This document shows, one piece after another, positions 26,418-35,879 of a stretch of DNA of 64,000 bases. The stretch's first letter is position 1; every line of letters starts with the position of its first letter. Under the pieces are notes generated by a model. That model searched no databases and was not told the DNA's origin. It saw only the letters and a list, made by a program, of their open reading frames with translations. The translations under genes were made by a program, and so were the position numbers. The stretch is from Kribbella pittospori (GTDB lineage: Bacteria; Actinomycetota; Actinomycetes; Propionibacteriales; Kribbellaceae), in contig NZ_SJKB01000004.1 of NCBI RefSeq assembly GCF_004331465.1, forward strand, positions 62,001-126,000, given 5' to 3'.

Positions 26418-26450
26418 CGAAGGGCCGCACCGGTGCGGTGCGGCCCTTCG
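26418..26450 (-). terminator. strong hairpin between the KH gene and rimM
   Basis: A 14-bp perfect stem (CGAAGGGCCGCACC / GGTGCGGCCCTTCG) with a 5-base loop lies 16 bases after the KH-protein stop. On the minus strand it should end or attenuate rpsP-khpA transcription before rimM-trmD, splitting a cluster often treated as one operon. About 60 bases remain for a rimM promoter. Confidence 0.75.
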
Positions 26451-26465
26451 GGGAACTGCTGCGAG

Positions 26466-26720
26466 TCAGCGGCGCGGACGCCGGTTGAACTCGTCGACGA
26501 AGTCGATCCGGATCGACGACTCGGAGCTGAGCGCACCGACCACGGTGCGGATCGCCGTAGCGGTCCGGCCGTTGCGGCCGATCACCTTGCCGATGTCGTC
26601 GGGGTGGACGTGCACCTCGAGGGTGCGGCCACGCCGCAGGTTCCGGGCCCGGACGCTGACCTCGTCGGGGTTGTCCACGATGCCACGGACCAGGTGCTCG
26701 AGCGCCTCGGTCTCCATCAT
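26466..26720 (-). CDS. khpA: KH-domain RNA-binding protein KhpA-like
   Basis: An 84-residue single KH-domain protein (YlqC/KhpA family): 'LEHLVRGIVDNPDEVSVRAR' then the KH GxxG loop in 'HPDDIGKVIGRNGRTATAIRT'. In firmicutes KhpA pairs with KhpB/EloR to bind many small RNAs and affects cell elongation; the actinobacterial role is inferred. It starts two bases after the rpsP stop and is surely cotranscribed with it. Confidence 0.94.
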   Translation of the reverse strand: MMETEALEHLVRGIVDNPDEVSVRARNLRRGRTLEVHVHPDDIGKVIGRNGRTATAIRTVVGALSSESSIRIDFVDEFNRRPRR

Positions 26721-26722
26721 GG

Positions 26723-27241
26723 TCAGGCCTTGGCGTCGTCGGCCGGCGCGGCCTCGGCCGGAGCTTCAGCAGCCTCCGCCTTCGGCGCCTCAGCCTTGGG
26801 AGCGTCGGCCTTGGCGGCCTCGTCCTTCGGCGCGTCGTCCTTCTTGTCCGCCTTCTTCGCCGCCGACTTCTTGGCGGTGGTGGCCTCGGTCTTCAGCGTG
26901 CCGTGGGCCTCGGCCAGCGCCTCGTTGAAGATCTCCTGCTTGTCCCGCTTGGGCTCCTTGACCCGCAGCGGCGCCGGAGCGGCCTCGCCCTTGAACTTCT
27001 GCCAGTCGCCGGAGGCCTTGAAGATCGCCTCGACGGCCTCGGTCGGCTGCGCGCCGACGCTCAGCCAGTACTGCGCCCGGTCCGACTCGACGTGGATGAA
27101 CGACGGCTCGGTCTTCGGGTTGTACTTCCCGATCTCCTCGATGGCGCGACCGTCCCGCTTGGTCCGGGCGTCCATCACGACGATGCGGTAGTGCGGCGCA
27201 CGCTTCTTGCCGATGCGCTTCAAACGGATCTTGACTGCCAC
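26723..27241 (-). CDS. rpsP: 30S ribosomal protein S16 with Lys/Ala-rich tail
   Basis: Ribosomal protein S16, 172 residues. The body (1-~95) reads '[20 protein letters not shown]' onward with '[21 protein letters not shown]' (shown in part). The tail of ~75 residues is Lys/Ala/Asp/Glu-rich ([20 protein letters not shown] and similar), far beyond the usual bacterial S16. The start is GTG at 27241 with GAGGGAGA upstream; the frame to 27400 is non-coding. It heads the rpsP-khpA unit; the 173 bases to the GH4 gene hold its promoter. Confidence 0.95.
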   Translation of the reverse strand: MAVKIRLKRIGKKRAPHYRIVVMDARTKRDGRAIEEIGKYNPKTEPSFIHVESDRAQYWLSVGAQPTEAVEAIFKASGDWQKFKGEAAPAPLRVKEPKRDKQEIFNEALAEAHGTLKTEATTAKKSAAKKADKKDDAPKDEAAKADAPKAEAPKAEAAEAPAEAAPADDAKA

Positions 27242-27414
27242 GTTTGTGGGGTCTCCCTCGGAGTACATGTCTGGGTGAGCAGCACAGCGTCGTGGGGACA
27301 ACGGGTGACCACTCGAATGGGCCGGCCGGGCAGTGGAGTTAGAGGGCTGCACGAACCTGGACGGACTCAGCAGGCCATTGTGCCAGATAGGTGGGCACAC
27401 GGACCAATCCGCTG

Positions 27415-28758
27415 TCAGACCCGGAAAGCGCTCAGCTCAGGCAGCCGGGCGGCGTACTCATCCAGCAGCTTGTGAGCGGCAGTGACCGAGTCAATCAAAG
27501 GATGCCAGGCGAAGGCCCGGAGCGCAGCGTCGCGCGAGCCGCCCACGGCAGCCTCGATCGTCGAGCGTTCGACCGCCTTGACCGAGCAGATGAGCCCGGC
27601 CTGGTGGTCGGTCAACTGGGACACCGTGACCGGCAGAGCGCCGTTCGCATCGACCGTGCACGGGATCTCCACCACCGCGTCGTCGTCCAGGTGATGCAGC
27701 ACGCCCCGGTTGCGCACGTTGAGGATCAGCGAGGCGCGCTCGTTGTGGGCGATCGCCCGCATCAGCGACAGCGCGACCTGCTCGTACCCACCGGCCGCCA
27801 TGTCCCGCTCGTCCCGCTCACCAGCGTCCGCGACCTCACGGCTCTCCACCATGTACGTCGACTCACGCTCGGCCCGCGTCTTCTGCCACAACTCCAGAGC
27901 CCGCTCAGGATGCCGCACCGTCTCCGCATAGAACGCGGACTGCTGCTCCAGCAGGAACTTCCCCCGCGTCTGCTGCACAGCCTGTACGGCGGCCAGCGTC
28001 TCGCGGGCGAAGTAGTAGTAATGCAGGTATTCGTTCGGAATCGCCCCCAGCGACCGCAGCCAGTCCGCCCCGAACAGCCGCCCCTCCTCGAACGACGACA
28101 ACGCGTCGGAGGACTCCAGCAACGCCGGCAGCCGGTCGACTCCACCGGACCGCAAGCCCCGCAGCCAGCCCAGGTGATTCAGCCCCGCGTAGTCGTAGAA
28201 CGCCGTCGACGGGTCCACTCCGAGTGCCAGCGCGGCCCGACGCCCCAGTCCGGACGGGGAGTCACAGATCCCGATCACCCGGTCGCCCAGGTACGGGATC
28301 ATCGCCTCGGTCACCATCCCGGCCGGGTTGGTGAAGTTGATGACCCACGCCTCAGGCGCCACCGCTGCGATCCGCTGAGCGATCCCCACCGCAACCGGCA
28401 CGGTGCGCAGTCCGTAGGCGATCCCACCGGCCCCGACCGTCTCCTGACCCAGTACGCCGAGGTCCAGCGCGACCCGCTCGTCGATGGTCCGCCCTTCCAG
28501 ACCGCCCACGCGGATCGCGGAGAACACGAAGTCCGCGCCCCGCAGCGCCTCGTCCAGGTCAGTCGTCTCGGTCACCACCGGCGCGTCCGCGACTCCAGCA
28601 GCCTGCTGCCGCAACACCGCCGCGATCGACGTCAGCCGAGTCCGATCGGTGTCGAACAGCGCCACCGACGTGATCCGTCCCGTACCCCGGTCCCCGAGCA
28701 ACGCCTGATACACCAACGGCACCCGGAATCCCCCACCGCCAAGGATTGTCAGTCTCAC
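27415..28758 (-). CDS. glycoside hydrolase family 4, 6-phospho-beta-glucosidase-like
   Basis: A 447-residue GH4 enzyme, which cleaves glycosides by an NAD+- and Mn2+-dependent oxidation-elimination mechanism. The N-terminal '[20 protein letters not shown]' is the NAD fold; '[14 protein letters not shown]', '[15 protein letters not shown]' and 'NHLGWLRGL' carry substrate and metal ligands. Homologues cleave 6-phospho-beta-glucosides, but here the neighbouring importer is an ABC system, so the substrate may be phosphorylated after uptake or be a different sugar. The stop side faces rpsP; the start overlaps the deoR stop by 4 bases. Confidence 0.9.
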   Translation of the reverse strand: MRLTILGGGGFRVPLVYQALLGDRGTGRITSVALFDTDRTRLTSIAAVLRQQAAGVADAPVVTETTDLDEALRGADFVFSAIRVGGLEGRTIDERVALDLGVLGQETVGAGGIAYGLRTVPVAVGIAQRIAAVAPEAWVINFTNPAGMVTEAMIPYLGDRVIGICDSPSGLGRRAALALGVDPSTAFYDYAGLNHLGWLRGLRSGGVDRLPALLESSDALSSFEEGRLFGADWLRSLGAIPNEYLHYYYFARETLAAVQAVQQTRGKFLLEQQSAFYAETVRHPERALELWQKTRAERESTYMVESREVADAGERDERDMAAGGYEQVALSLMRAIAHNERASLILNVRNRGVLHHLDDDAVVEIPCTVDANGALPVTVSQLTDHQAGLICSVKAVERSTIEAAVGGSRDAALRAFAWHPLIDSVTAAHKLLDEYAARLPELSAFRV

Positions 28759-29507
28759 GCAAGCACCACCTGTACGCCCGCCTCTGTCAGTTGGGCCCTG
28801 GTCACCTCGTCGGCGCCGGGCTCGGTCACCACCATGAACAGCTCCCCCGGATCGCAGACCCGCCCGACGCCGTGGCCCGGGAACTTCGTCGCGTCCGCCA
28901 GCAGCACCACTCGGTCAGCGGCCTGGATCATCGCGCGCTTCACCGGTACCTCGATCATCGTGCTGTCCATCACCCGTCCGTCCGGCCGCACTCCACTGGT
29001 GCCGAGGAACAGCCAGTCGACGTGGATCTGCCGCAGGCTCTCCTCGGTCAGGTACCCCACCAGCGAGCGGTAACTCCGCCGGACGAACCCACCGAGCACG
29101 ATCAGCTCGATCTGCTCGTCGTTCTCCAGCTCCTCCAGCACTGCGAGATTGCTGGTGACCACCGTCAACGACCGGCCGTGCAGATGCTGGGCGACGCGCA
29201 ACGCCGTCGTACCGATGTCGAGCAGCAACGACTCACCGTCGTTCACCAGCTCCGCTGCCCGCCGCGCGATCCGGTCCTTCTCAGCAGCATGTACGGCGTT
29301 GACGTCCGCGAACGGCTCGTCGCCACCGTCAACTGCGAGCGCACCCCCGTAGACGCGGGTCAGCCGGCCCTCCGCGTGTAGTTGCTCGAGGTCGCGGCGG
29401 ATCGTCGCCTCACTGACCCCGAGTCGCGTGGCCAGCACTTTGACGCCCCCGGCCCCGTCGGCCCGGAGCGCGCGGATGATCTGGTCCTGTCGCTGCTTCG
29501 GCAACAC
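28755..29507 (-). CDS. DeoR family sugar-phosphate-sensing repressor
   Basis: A 250-residue DeoR-type regulator. The N-terminal HTH is 'PKQRQDQIIRALRADGAGGVKVLATRLGVSEATIRRDLEQL' (residues about 3-43); the sensor domain has 'LLLDIGTTALRVAQHL' and 'LVVLADATKFPGHG'-like 'VLLADATKFPGHGV', the sugar-phosphate site. It is coupled to the GH4 gene and divergent from the kinase/ABC operon, so it most likely represses both until a phosphosugar accumulates. Confidence 0.92.
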   Translation of the reverse strand: MLPKQRQDQIIRALRADGAGGVKVLATRLGVSEATIRRDLEQLHAEGRLTRVYGGALAVDGGDEPFADVNAVHAAEKDRIARRAAELVNDGESLLLDIGTTALRVAQHLHGRSLTVVTSNLAVLEELENDEQIELIVLGGFVRRSYRSLVGYLTEESLRQIHVDWLFLGTSGVRPDGRVMDSTMIEVPVKRAMIQAADRVVLLADATKFPGHGVGRVCDPGELFMVVTEPGADEVTRAQLTEAGVQVVLA

Positions 29508-29568
29508 ACCCAGACCGTATCACGCAAACTCCGTCATTTTCAGTCAAAGTTCTGATCAGGTATTGCGC

Positions 29569-29591
29569 ATCTTGAGCAAGCGTTTCAAGAT
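29569..29591. promoter_or_regulatory. inverted-repeat operator between deoR and the sugar kinase operon
   Basis: ATCTTGA - 9 bases - TCAAGAT, with perfect 7-bp arms, lies in the AT-richer 130-base divergent region, 47 bases before the kinase start and 62 before deoR. A second AT-rich segment (TCATTTTCAGTCAAAG, 29533-29548) may be another site or the -35/-10 region. The DeoR protein is the obvious binder. Confidence 0.6.
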
Positions 29592-29637
29592 TCATGCACG
29601 AGTTTGATCGACCCTGCAGAAGTGTGGTGGAGAGTAG

Positions 29638-30585
29638 ATGAGTGAGCTGGACGTGGTCGTGTCCGGCCTGGTCTTCCAGGACCTGGTGCTCGGCCTGCCC
29701 ACTCCGCCACGGCCCGGCACCGAGGTGTGGGCCACGGACTCACAGGAGAGCCCGGGCGGCATCGCGAACTTCGCCGTCGCACTGGCAAGGCTCGGTCTGC
29801 GCACCGGCCTGGCCGCGGCCTTCGGCGCTGATCCCGACGGCGACAGCGTCTGGGATCGGCTGGCTGACGAGGGCATCGATCTGACTCTCTCCCGCAAGCT
29901 CGCCGGCTGGCGGACCCCACTGACGGTGGCCCTTGCCTATGACAACGATCGGGCACTGGTCACCCGGGGCACCCCTCCCCTGCTGTCGGCCGACGAGCTG
30001 ATCACTGCGCCGCCGGCCGCTCGAGCTGTCGCCGCCCACATCGGCCCCTGGCCGAACGAGTGGCTGGCGAAGGCGAAGGCGGCCGGTGGCGTGGTGTTCG
30101 CCGATGTCGGATGGGACCCGTCGGAGCAGTGGGATCCCGCGGTACTCGACCAGCTCGAGCACTGCGACGTGTTCCTGCCGAACGCCGACGAGGCGATGAA
30201 CTACACCCGGACGAGCCGGCCGGAGCAGGCGCTCGACCGGCTGGCCGAACTGGTGCCGCTGGTCGTCGTCTCGAACGGCGCCGCCGGCGCCTTGGCGATC
30301 GACGCCGGTACCGGCGAGCGGGTCGCCGTACCGGCGTATCCAGTGCAGGCGGCGGACACCACCGGGGCGGGTGATGTGTTCGCCGCCGGCTTCATCGCGG
30401 CCACGCTGTGGGACCTGCCGCTGGAGCTGCGGGTGCGGTTCGCCGCGCTCACCGCGGCCCTGTCCGTGACCCGGCTCGGCGGTGCCGACGCGGCGCCCCG
30501 CTGGGAGGACCTGGCGGCGTGGCAGGCCGCGCATCCCGAAGACCACCACCTCCAAGCGCTGATCAGCGCCCACTCAGGAAGGTAA
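29638..30585 (+). CDS. PfkB family carbohydrate kinase
   Basis: A 315-residue ribokinase-like sugar kinase. 'ESPGGIANFAVALARLGL' (signature 1) and 'DTTGAGDVFAAGFIAA' (signature 2, anion hole and catalytic Asp in GAGD) are clear. It is the first gene of a kinase-binding-protein-permease-permease operon and should phosphorylate the imported sugar or a cleavage product, which could then be the GH4 substrate or the DeoR inducer. The binding-protein ATG follows its stop by 5 bases. Confidence 0.93.
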   Translation: MSELDVVVSGLVFQDLVLGLPTPPRPGTEVWATDSQESPGGIANFAVALARLGLRTGLAAAFGADPDGDSVWDRLADEGIDLTLSRKLAGWRTPLTVALAYDNDRALVTRGTPPLLSADELITAPPAARAVAAHIGPWPNEWLAKAKAAGGVVFADVGWDPSEQWDPAVLDQLEHCDVFLPNADEAMNYTRTSRPEQALDRLAELVPLVVVSNGAAGALAIDAGTGERVAVPAYPVQAADTTGAGDVFAAGFIAATLWDLPLELRVRFAALTAALSVTRLGGADAAPRWEDLAAWQAAHPEDHHLQALISAHSGR

Positions 30586-30590
30586 GAACC

Positions 30591-31877
30591 ATGGAGCTCT
30601 CACGTCGGACGCTGCTCGCTGGGGGCTTCGCAGCCGTGCTCGGCGGTTCCCTTGTCGGCTGCTCGTCCGGGATGGACGCCTCGTCGACGAAGAAGAATGC
30701 CTCGGGCAACATCGCGCTGTGGTGCTGGCCGGGTGGCCTGGGCAAGACCGTGCTGGACGACACCATCGCGCACTTCCCGGACCAGCACATCAAGTACTCC
30801 GAGATCGGCGACGACTTCAAGCAGAAGCTGCTGACCACGTTCAACGGCGGCACCAACATCCCCGACATCACCGGGCTCAAGGGCGAGGACATCGCCTCCT
30901 GGCTGCCGCAGGCCGACCGGTTCGTCGACCTGAACACCGTCGGCGCGAAGGACATCCTCGGCGACTACCTGGAGTGGAAGGTCAAGCAGGCCACCACGCT
31001 GGACGGCAAGCTGCTCGGCATTCCGATCGACATCGGCCCGACCGCGCTGTTCTACCGCGAGGACGTCTTCACCGCCGGCGGACTGCCCGGCAAGCCCGAC
31101 GAGGTGGCCGCGCAACTGAAGACCTGGGACGACCTGCTGGCGGCCGGCCTGGAGCTGAAGGCGAAGAACCCGAAGGCTCTGATCGTGTCCGACGCGACCG
31201 ACATGTACGGGATCATCGTCAGCCAGGGCACCGAACGCTACATCGACAAGGACAACAAGTTCATCGGCGACCAGGACCACATCCGCCGCGCTTGGGACCT
31301 GGCGGTGAAGGCCATCCACACCAAGGTCGACGCGAAGACCCTCGGCGGTACGCCGGACTGGAACGCCGGACTCGACCAGGGCACGGTGCCTGCGCTGTCC
31401 GGTGCGGCCTGGGTCGCGCTGGACGTGAAGGCGGCCTGCAAGACCAGCGTGGGCAAGTGGCGGCTGGCGCCGACCCCGAGCGGCCCGGCGAACTTCGGTG
31501 GTTCGTTCCTCGGCATCACCAAGAACGCCGCCGACCCGTCCGCCGCGTTCGAGGTGATCAAGTACATGCTCAGCGCGGACAACCAGGCCAAGGCATTCGC
31601 CGATGCCCAGATCTTCCCGGCCGCCCCGAAGGCGTACGACATGCCGCAACTGAAGGCGGCCGACCCGTTCTTCGGCGGCCAGGTCCCGATCGACGTGTTC
31701 GGCCCGGCCGCGAAGGCCATCCCGATCGCGTACGAAGCACCGCTCGACTCCGCGGTCGGCGCGCCGTACGGCACCCAGCTGAAGACCGTGCAGTCCGGCA
31801 GCAAGTCGTCGGAGCAGGCATGGAAGGACGCGGTCGCGCAGGCGAAGCAGATCGGCAAACGTCAGGGCGTGCAGTGA
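30591..31877 (+). CDS. ABC sugar transporter, substrate-binding lipoprotein
   Basis: A 428-residue family-1 extracellular solute-binding protein. The signal has a twin-arginine motif (SRRTLLAGG) and a lipobox LVGC (Cys about residue 24), so it is probably a Tat-exported lipoprotein. The body has 'ITGLKGEDIASWLPQADRFVDL' in part and 'GSFLGITKNAADPSAAFEVI', typical of CUT1-type sugar-binding proteins. The last bases overlap the GTG start of the first permease. A ligand cannot be read from sequence; the neighbouring GH4 enzyme suggests a beta-glucoside or similar oligosaccharide. Confidence 0.92.
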   Translation: MELSRRTLLAGGFAAVLGGSLVGCSSGMDASSTKKNASGNIALWCWPGGLGKTVLDDTIAHFPDQHIKYSEIGDDFKQKLLTTFNGGTNIPDITGLKGEDIASWLPQADRFVDLNTVGAKDILGDYLEWKVKQATTLDGKLLGIPIDIGPTALFYREDVFTAGGLPGKPDEVAAQLKTWDDLLAAGLELKAKNPKALIVSDATDMYGIIVSQGTERYIDKDNKFIGDQDHIRRAWDLAVKAIHTKVDAKTLGGTPDWNAGLDQGTVPALSGAAWVALDVKAACKTSVGKWRLAPTPSGPANFGGSFLGITKNAADPSAAFEVIKYMLSADNQAKAFADAQIFPAAPKAYDMPQLKAADPFFGGQVPIDVFGPAAKAIPIAYEAPLDSAVGAPYGTQLKTVQSGSKSSEQAWKDAVAQAKQIGKRQGVQ

Positions 31878-32806
31878 CCCTGACCGCCACGGCGCCCCGC
31901 AGCGACGTCGGTACGACGGGATCCGGGCGGAAACGTCCGGTCCGGTCGTACTGGCGGTTCTACCTGGCCCTCTCGCCGTTCTACATCCTGTTCGTCGTCT
32001 TCGGTCTCTACCCGGTCGCGTCCACGATCCTGCTCGCGTTCCAGAAGTGGGACGGGCTCGGGGCGCGGCAGATGGTCGGACTGCAGAACTTCAAGTTCCT
32101 GATCGAGGACAACACGTTCTGGCTGTCGCTGTGGAACACGCTGGTGCTGTTCGTGATGTCGACCGCTCCGACGCTGTGCCTGGCCCTCCTGCTGGCGGTG
32201 ATGCTGCACTCCGCGGTGCGGTTCAGCAGCGTGTACCGGTTCGCGTACTTCGTCCCGAACATCACCTCGCTGGTCGCGGCGGCGATCTTCTTCGGCGCGA
32301 TCTTCAGTACCAACTTCGGTCTGATCAACGCCGGACTGCGGTCGCTGGGGCTGCCGACCGAGGACTGGCTCGGGCAGCCGTGGGGCATCAAGATCGCGAT
32401 CTCGACGATGATCGTGTGGCAGTGGACCGGGTACAACACGATCATCTACCTGGCCGGATTGCAGGCGATCCCGACCGAGCAGTACGAGGCGGCCAAGGTG
32501 GACGGCGCCGGACCGGTCCGGACGTTCTTCTCGATCACGCTGCCACAACTGCGGCCGGTGGTGCTGTTCACGGTGATCATGTCGACGATCGGCGGGCTGC
32601 AGACGTTCACCGAACCGCAGGTGATGGTCGGCACCAGCGGTGGCGCGGGCCAGAGCGGCCTGACCGCGGTGATGTACTTCTACACGCAGGCGTTCGTCGC
32701 CAACGACTACGGGTACGCCGCAGCCGTTGCCTTGAGCATCTTCATGCTCGTGCTCCTGGTGACTGCGATCAACTGGCGGATCTTCCGCGGCAGGAGTGAG
32801 TCATGA
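31874..32806 (+). CDS. ABC sugar transporter permease (MalF-like)
   Basis: A 310-residue CUT1 permease with six TM helices. The EAA coupling loop is 'EQYEAAKVDGAGPVRTFFSI', which contacts the missing ATPase. The start is GTG 31874 inside the binding-protein stop (GTGA); the long upstream frame is a shadow of that gene. The N-terminal ~30 residues are hydrophilic and basic. It overlaps the next permease by 4 bases. Confidence 0.94.
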   Translation: MTLTATAPRSDVGTTGSGRKRPVRSYWRFYLALSPFYILFVVFGLYPVASTILLAFQKWDGLGARQMVGLQNFKFLIEDNTFWLSLWNTLVLFVMSTAPTLCLALLLAVMLHSAVRFSSVYRFAYFVPNITSLVAAAIFFGAIFSTNFGLINAGLRSLGLPTEDWLGQPWGIKIAISTMIVWQWTGYNTIIYLAGLQAIPTEQYEAAKVDGAGPVRTFFSITLPQLRPVVLFTVIMSTIGGLQTFTEPQVMVGTSGGAGQSGLTAVMYFYTQAFVANDYGYAAAVALSIFMLVLLVTAINWRIFRGRSES

Positions 32807-33621
32807 GACGCGGACGGATTCTGCTGCACGTCGGACTGGGGCTGACGGCGCTCATCTCGTTGTTCCCGTTCTACTGGTCGTTGGTGATGGCAACCAACAC
32901 CACTGCGGACATCTACCGGTTCCCGCCGAAGTTCACCTTCGGCTCGCAGCTCGACGACAACATCCACCACGTGCTGACGAACATCGCGTTCTTCCAGTCG
33001 ATGGGTAACTCGGCGATCGTGGCGGTCTCGGCCACGGTGCTGGTGCTGTTCTTCGACTCGCTGGCCGCGTTCACGTTCGCGAAGTTCCGCTTCCCGGGAC
33101 GGAATGCTTTGTTCGTCATCCTGCTGGCGACGATGCTGCTGCCCGCGCAGTTGGCCACCATCCCGCAGTTCCAGACGATGGTCGCGCTGGGCTGGGTCGG
33201 CTCGCTGAAGGCGCTGATCATCCCGGGTGCGGCGAATGCGTTCGGCATCTTCTGGATGCGTCAGTACTTCTCGCGGTCCATTCACGACGAACTGGTCGAG
33301 GCGGCGACGCTGGACGGCTGCGGCTTCATGGGGACGTACTGGCATGTGGCGCTCCCGTCGGCCCGGCCGGCGCTGGCGTTCCTGGGGATCTTCACCTTCG
33401 TCGCGTCGTGGAACGACTATCTCTGGCCGCTGATCGTGCTCACCAACCCCGACCACCTCACGCTCCAGGTGGCGTTGTCCCAGCTGAACCGATCGCACGG
33501 CGTCGACTACAGCATGGTGATGACCGGCGCGCTGCTGGCGATGATCCCGCTGATCATCGTGTTCGCCCTCTTCGCCCGCCAGTTCATCAAGGGCGCGACT
33601 GAAGGCGCACTCCGCGGCTGA
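32803..33621 (+). CDS. ABC sugar transporter permease (MalG-like)
   Basis: A 272-residue CUT1 inner-membrane permease, six TM helices, EAA loop 'DELVEAATLDGCGFMGTYWH'. It closes the sugar operon; no ABC ATPase gene is near. In streptomycetes such importers share one ATPase (MsiK) encoded elsewhere, so this is the expected state. The last 35 bases overlap the 3' end of the convergent caspase gene. Confidence 0.94.
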   Translation: MRRGRILLHVGLGLTALISLFPFYWSLVMATNTTADIYRFPPKFTFGSQLDDNIHHVLTNIAFFQSMGNSAIVAVSATVLVLFFDSLAAFTFAKFRFPGRNALFVILLATMLLPAQLATIPQFQTMVALGWVGSLKALIIPGAANAFGIFWMRQYFSRSIHDELVEAATLDGCGFMGTYWHVALPSARPALAFLGIFTFVASWNDYLWPLIVLTNPDHLTLQVALSQLNRSHGVDYSMVMTGALLAMIPLIIVFALFARQFIKGATEGALRG

Positions 33622-35878
33622 GCACGCCGGCCACGATCAGCACGTTGCCGAGGATGGCGGTGATGAAGGCCGACGGCGAGTTGCCCTGGGTCAGGGCGGG
33701 GATGACGGAGATGCAGCTCATCACCGCGTACGTCGTCACCGCCGCACCCAGCCAGCTCCGGCTTCGCTTGTCGGTCGCGGCCACGGCCAGCCACGCGAGG
33801 CCGGCCGCGACGATGGGCTCGAGCAGAGCCAGCTTCGTGACGGTGAACCAGGAGTAGCCGTCGGGGTGTTTGGTCAGGGCGCTGACCAGTATCAGAACTC
33901 CGCCGGCAACGACCAGCACCGCGGCCGGCGGCCAGACCGGCCAGTAGCGCCGGCTGATGGGCCGGAGCACGATCAGCAGTACGGCGAGCATCGCGGCCGT
34001 GACGACTGTCGAGAGGGCCCACGGAGCGGTTTCGTCCCCCGAGATGCCTCCACCGAGGATCACCACGCCGTCCTCGAGCACCGAGAGAGCGAACCCGGCG
34101 ATCACACCGAGCGCGATGACCCCCGACCACCGCGCGACCAGGCACGCCACCACCGCACCGACCGACGCCAGGATCGCGGGGTCACCCCAACTGCGGTACA
34201 CCCACCAGCCGGTGTCGCTATGAGTCCACAAGTACTGCGAACTCTGCGGCCCGGGCCAGTTCAGCAAAACAAGCGCCACCCCACCCAGCGCCAGCACCGC
34301 AACCGCCCACCAAGGAGGCACGAATCCAGCCCCGGCCTGCACGGAGGGTGGAGTCGGTGCCACGCGTTTGGTGGTTTGCTCGGGCTCCATCTGGGCGACG
34401 GGTGCTGGGGACGCAGCAACCGGCTCGGCAACAGATGCTGCCTCAGACGCGGCAGCTGTCTCAGGCTCCGGCTGGGACACAGTCGCTGGCTCAGCAACAG
34501 GTGCCGTCGTGGACGCGGCAGCCGGCGCACGCTCCGGCTCAGTCCGAGGTGCTGCTTTGGACGCGGCGGCCGGCTCGGGCTGAGGGTTGGGGGTGGGTGC
34601 GAGGTCTGGTTCGGGTTGGGGAGGGGGTGGCTCGGTGGTGGGGAGGGTCAGGTGGACGGGGACTGTGCATTCGCCGGTTGGGCCGGCGACTATGAGCGAG
34701 GACTCGTGGTTGCCGGGGGCGGCGGGGTCGGCGCTTACTCGGATAGTTGTGCCGTCCTGCTCGACTCGGACCCACGCGGCACCGGGCGACGCCACAGCGG
34801 TCCGGGCGATGGGCGGGCCTGACACTTGCAGCTCAACCGTCGGCAGCTCTTCGCCGAGTGCGACCTCGCCAGGCGTCACCCGCGGGACAGCAGAAGCGAT
34901 CGCCTCACCGGCGGCTTCGGATACCTTGCGGCTGTCGTCGGTGACCATCCGGTGGAGCGCCTGCCAAGCGGCATACGCCTGCCCGAGGTCGTCGCCGTCC
35001 AGCCGCTCGCGCAGATAGTCGACCACGCCGAACCTTGCCGCCGGCAACGGACTCTCCATCGCCTCGAGCAGAGCCGGCGCGAGCGGCGTGGGCGTGATCC
35101 GGCGGACCCGGCTGCGCGCGATCAGCAACTCACCCTGCGATCCGAACGTCCACATCTGCGGGTTCTGATTCGGCGTCACCCGATGGACCCGGTCGGTCAC
35201 GAACCCGACCAACTCAGTGAGCCCAACCCATCCGTCCCCGTCCCGATCCGCCTCGCCCGTCGTCAACCCGTCCACCACGGCACTGGTGAACACCGACGGC
35301 GTCGGCGTGGCAGCGTCGGTCGCCAACTGCCCACCCTCAAAGGCGTACTCCATCGCGCTCGACGCCGTCACCACCACGCGTCCACGACCACCGCCGACCT
35401 CTTCCTGACCGACGAAAGCGTCGCGCACCTGCGCCTCACCGGACGCGCGCACGACCATGCCCCGCGGGAACGCGCCGCCGTAGCAACAATCCAGGAACAG
35501 CGCGATCCGCTGCGCGCGACTGTCCGCCATCTGCCGGTTGACGAAGTCCGCGGCCAGTGCGGTCGACGCGAGCCGAGTCGGCTTGGTGTCGGCGACGGCC
35601 AGGAACAACTCACCCGCGGAGTTCTTCAGACCGTGGCAGGAGAAGTGCAGTAACAGCAGGTCCTCCGGCGCGCGATCGGCGAAGAAGTCCTCGACCGCGA
35701 ACCGGATCTCCTGAGCGGACTCGTTGTGCAGGACCTGAACCTCGAACCCCCCGACCGACGGATCGGCCAGCACCTCCGCCAGTGCGGCCGCGTCCTGTGC
35801 GGGTGCGACCAGCCTGCGCAGACCGGGATCGTCGTACTGGTCGTTGGCGACGACGAGCGCGACCCTCGAGCCGTCCAT
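33587..35878 (-). CDS. caspase-domain protein with beta-sandwich, Pro-rich linker and multi-pass membrane region
   Basis: A 763-residue multidomain protein. Residues 1-255 are a C14 caspase/metacaspase-like peptidase: catalytic His82 in 'HFSCHG' and Cys132 in 'FLDCCYGGAF'; residues 211-222 (DRDGDGWVGLTE) match an EF-hand calcium loop exactly. A helical segment (265-332), a small beta-sandwich-like domain (338-413) and a 100-residue Pro/Ala/Glu linker follow. Residues 523-755 contain about eight TM helices. It lies one base after the EACC1 gene in a two-gene operon; caspase-EACC1 pairs are predicted conflict/defence systems. Substrates and trigger are unknown. The start MDGSRVALVV fits the fold. 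Confidence 0.85.
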   Translation of the reverse strand: MDGSRVALVVANDQYDDPGLRRLVAPAQDAAALAEVLADPSVGGFEVQVLHNESAQEIRFAVEDFFADRAPEDLLLLHFSCHGLKNSAGELFLAVADTKPTRLASTALAADFVNRQMADSRAQRIALFLDCCYGGAFPRGMVVRASGEAQVRDAFVGQEEVGGGRGRVVVTASSAMEYAFEGGQLATDAATPTPSVFTSAVVDGLTTGEADRDGDGWVGLTELVGFVTDRVHRVTPNQNPQMWTFGSQGELLIARSRVRRITPTPLAPALLEAMESPLPAARFGVVDYLRERLDGDDLGQAYAAWQALHRMVTDDSRKVSEAAGEAIASAVPRVTPGEVALGEELPTVELQVSGPPIARTAVASPGAAWVRVEQDGTTIRVSADPAAPGNHESSLIVAGPTGECTVPVHLTLPTTEPPPPQPEPDLAPTPNPQPEPAAASKAAPRTEPERAPAAASTTAPVAEPATVSQPEPETAAASEAASVAEPVAASPAPVAQMEPEQTTKRVAPTPPSVQAGAGFVPPWWAVAVLALGGVALVLLNWPGPQSSQYLWTHSDTGWWVYRSWGDPAILASVGAVVACLVARWSGVIALGVIAGFALSVLEDGVVILGGGISGDETAPWALSTVVTAAMLAVLLIVLRPISRRYWPVWPPAAVLVVAGGVLILVSALTKHPDGYSWFTVTKLALLEPIVAAGLAWLAVAATDKRSRSWLGAAVTTYAVMSCISVIPALTQGNSPSAFITAILGNVLIVAGVLSRGVRLQSRP

Positions 35879-35879
35879 G

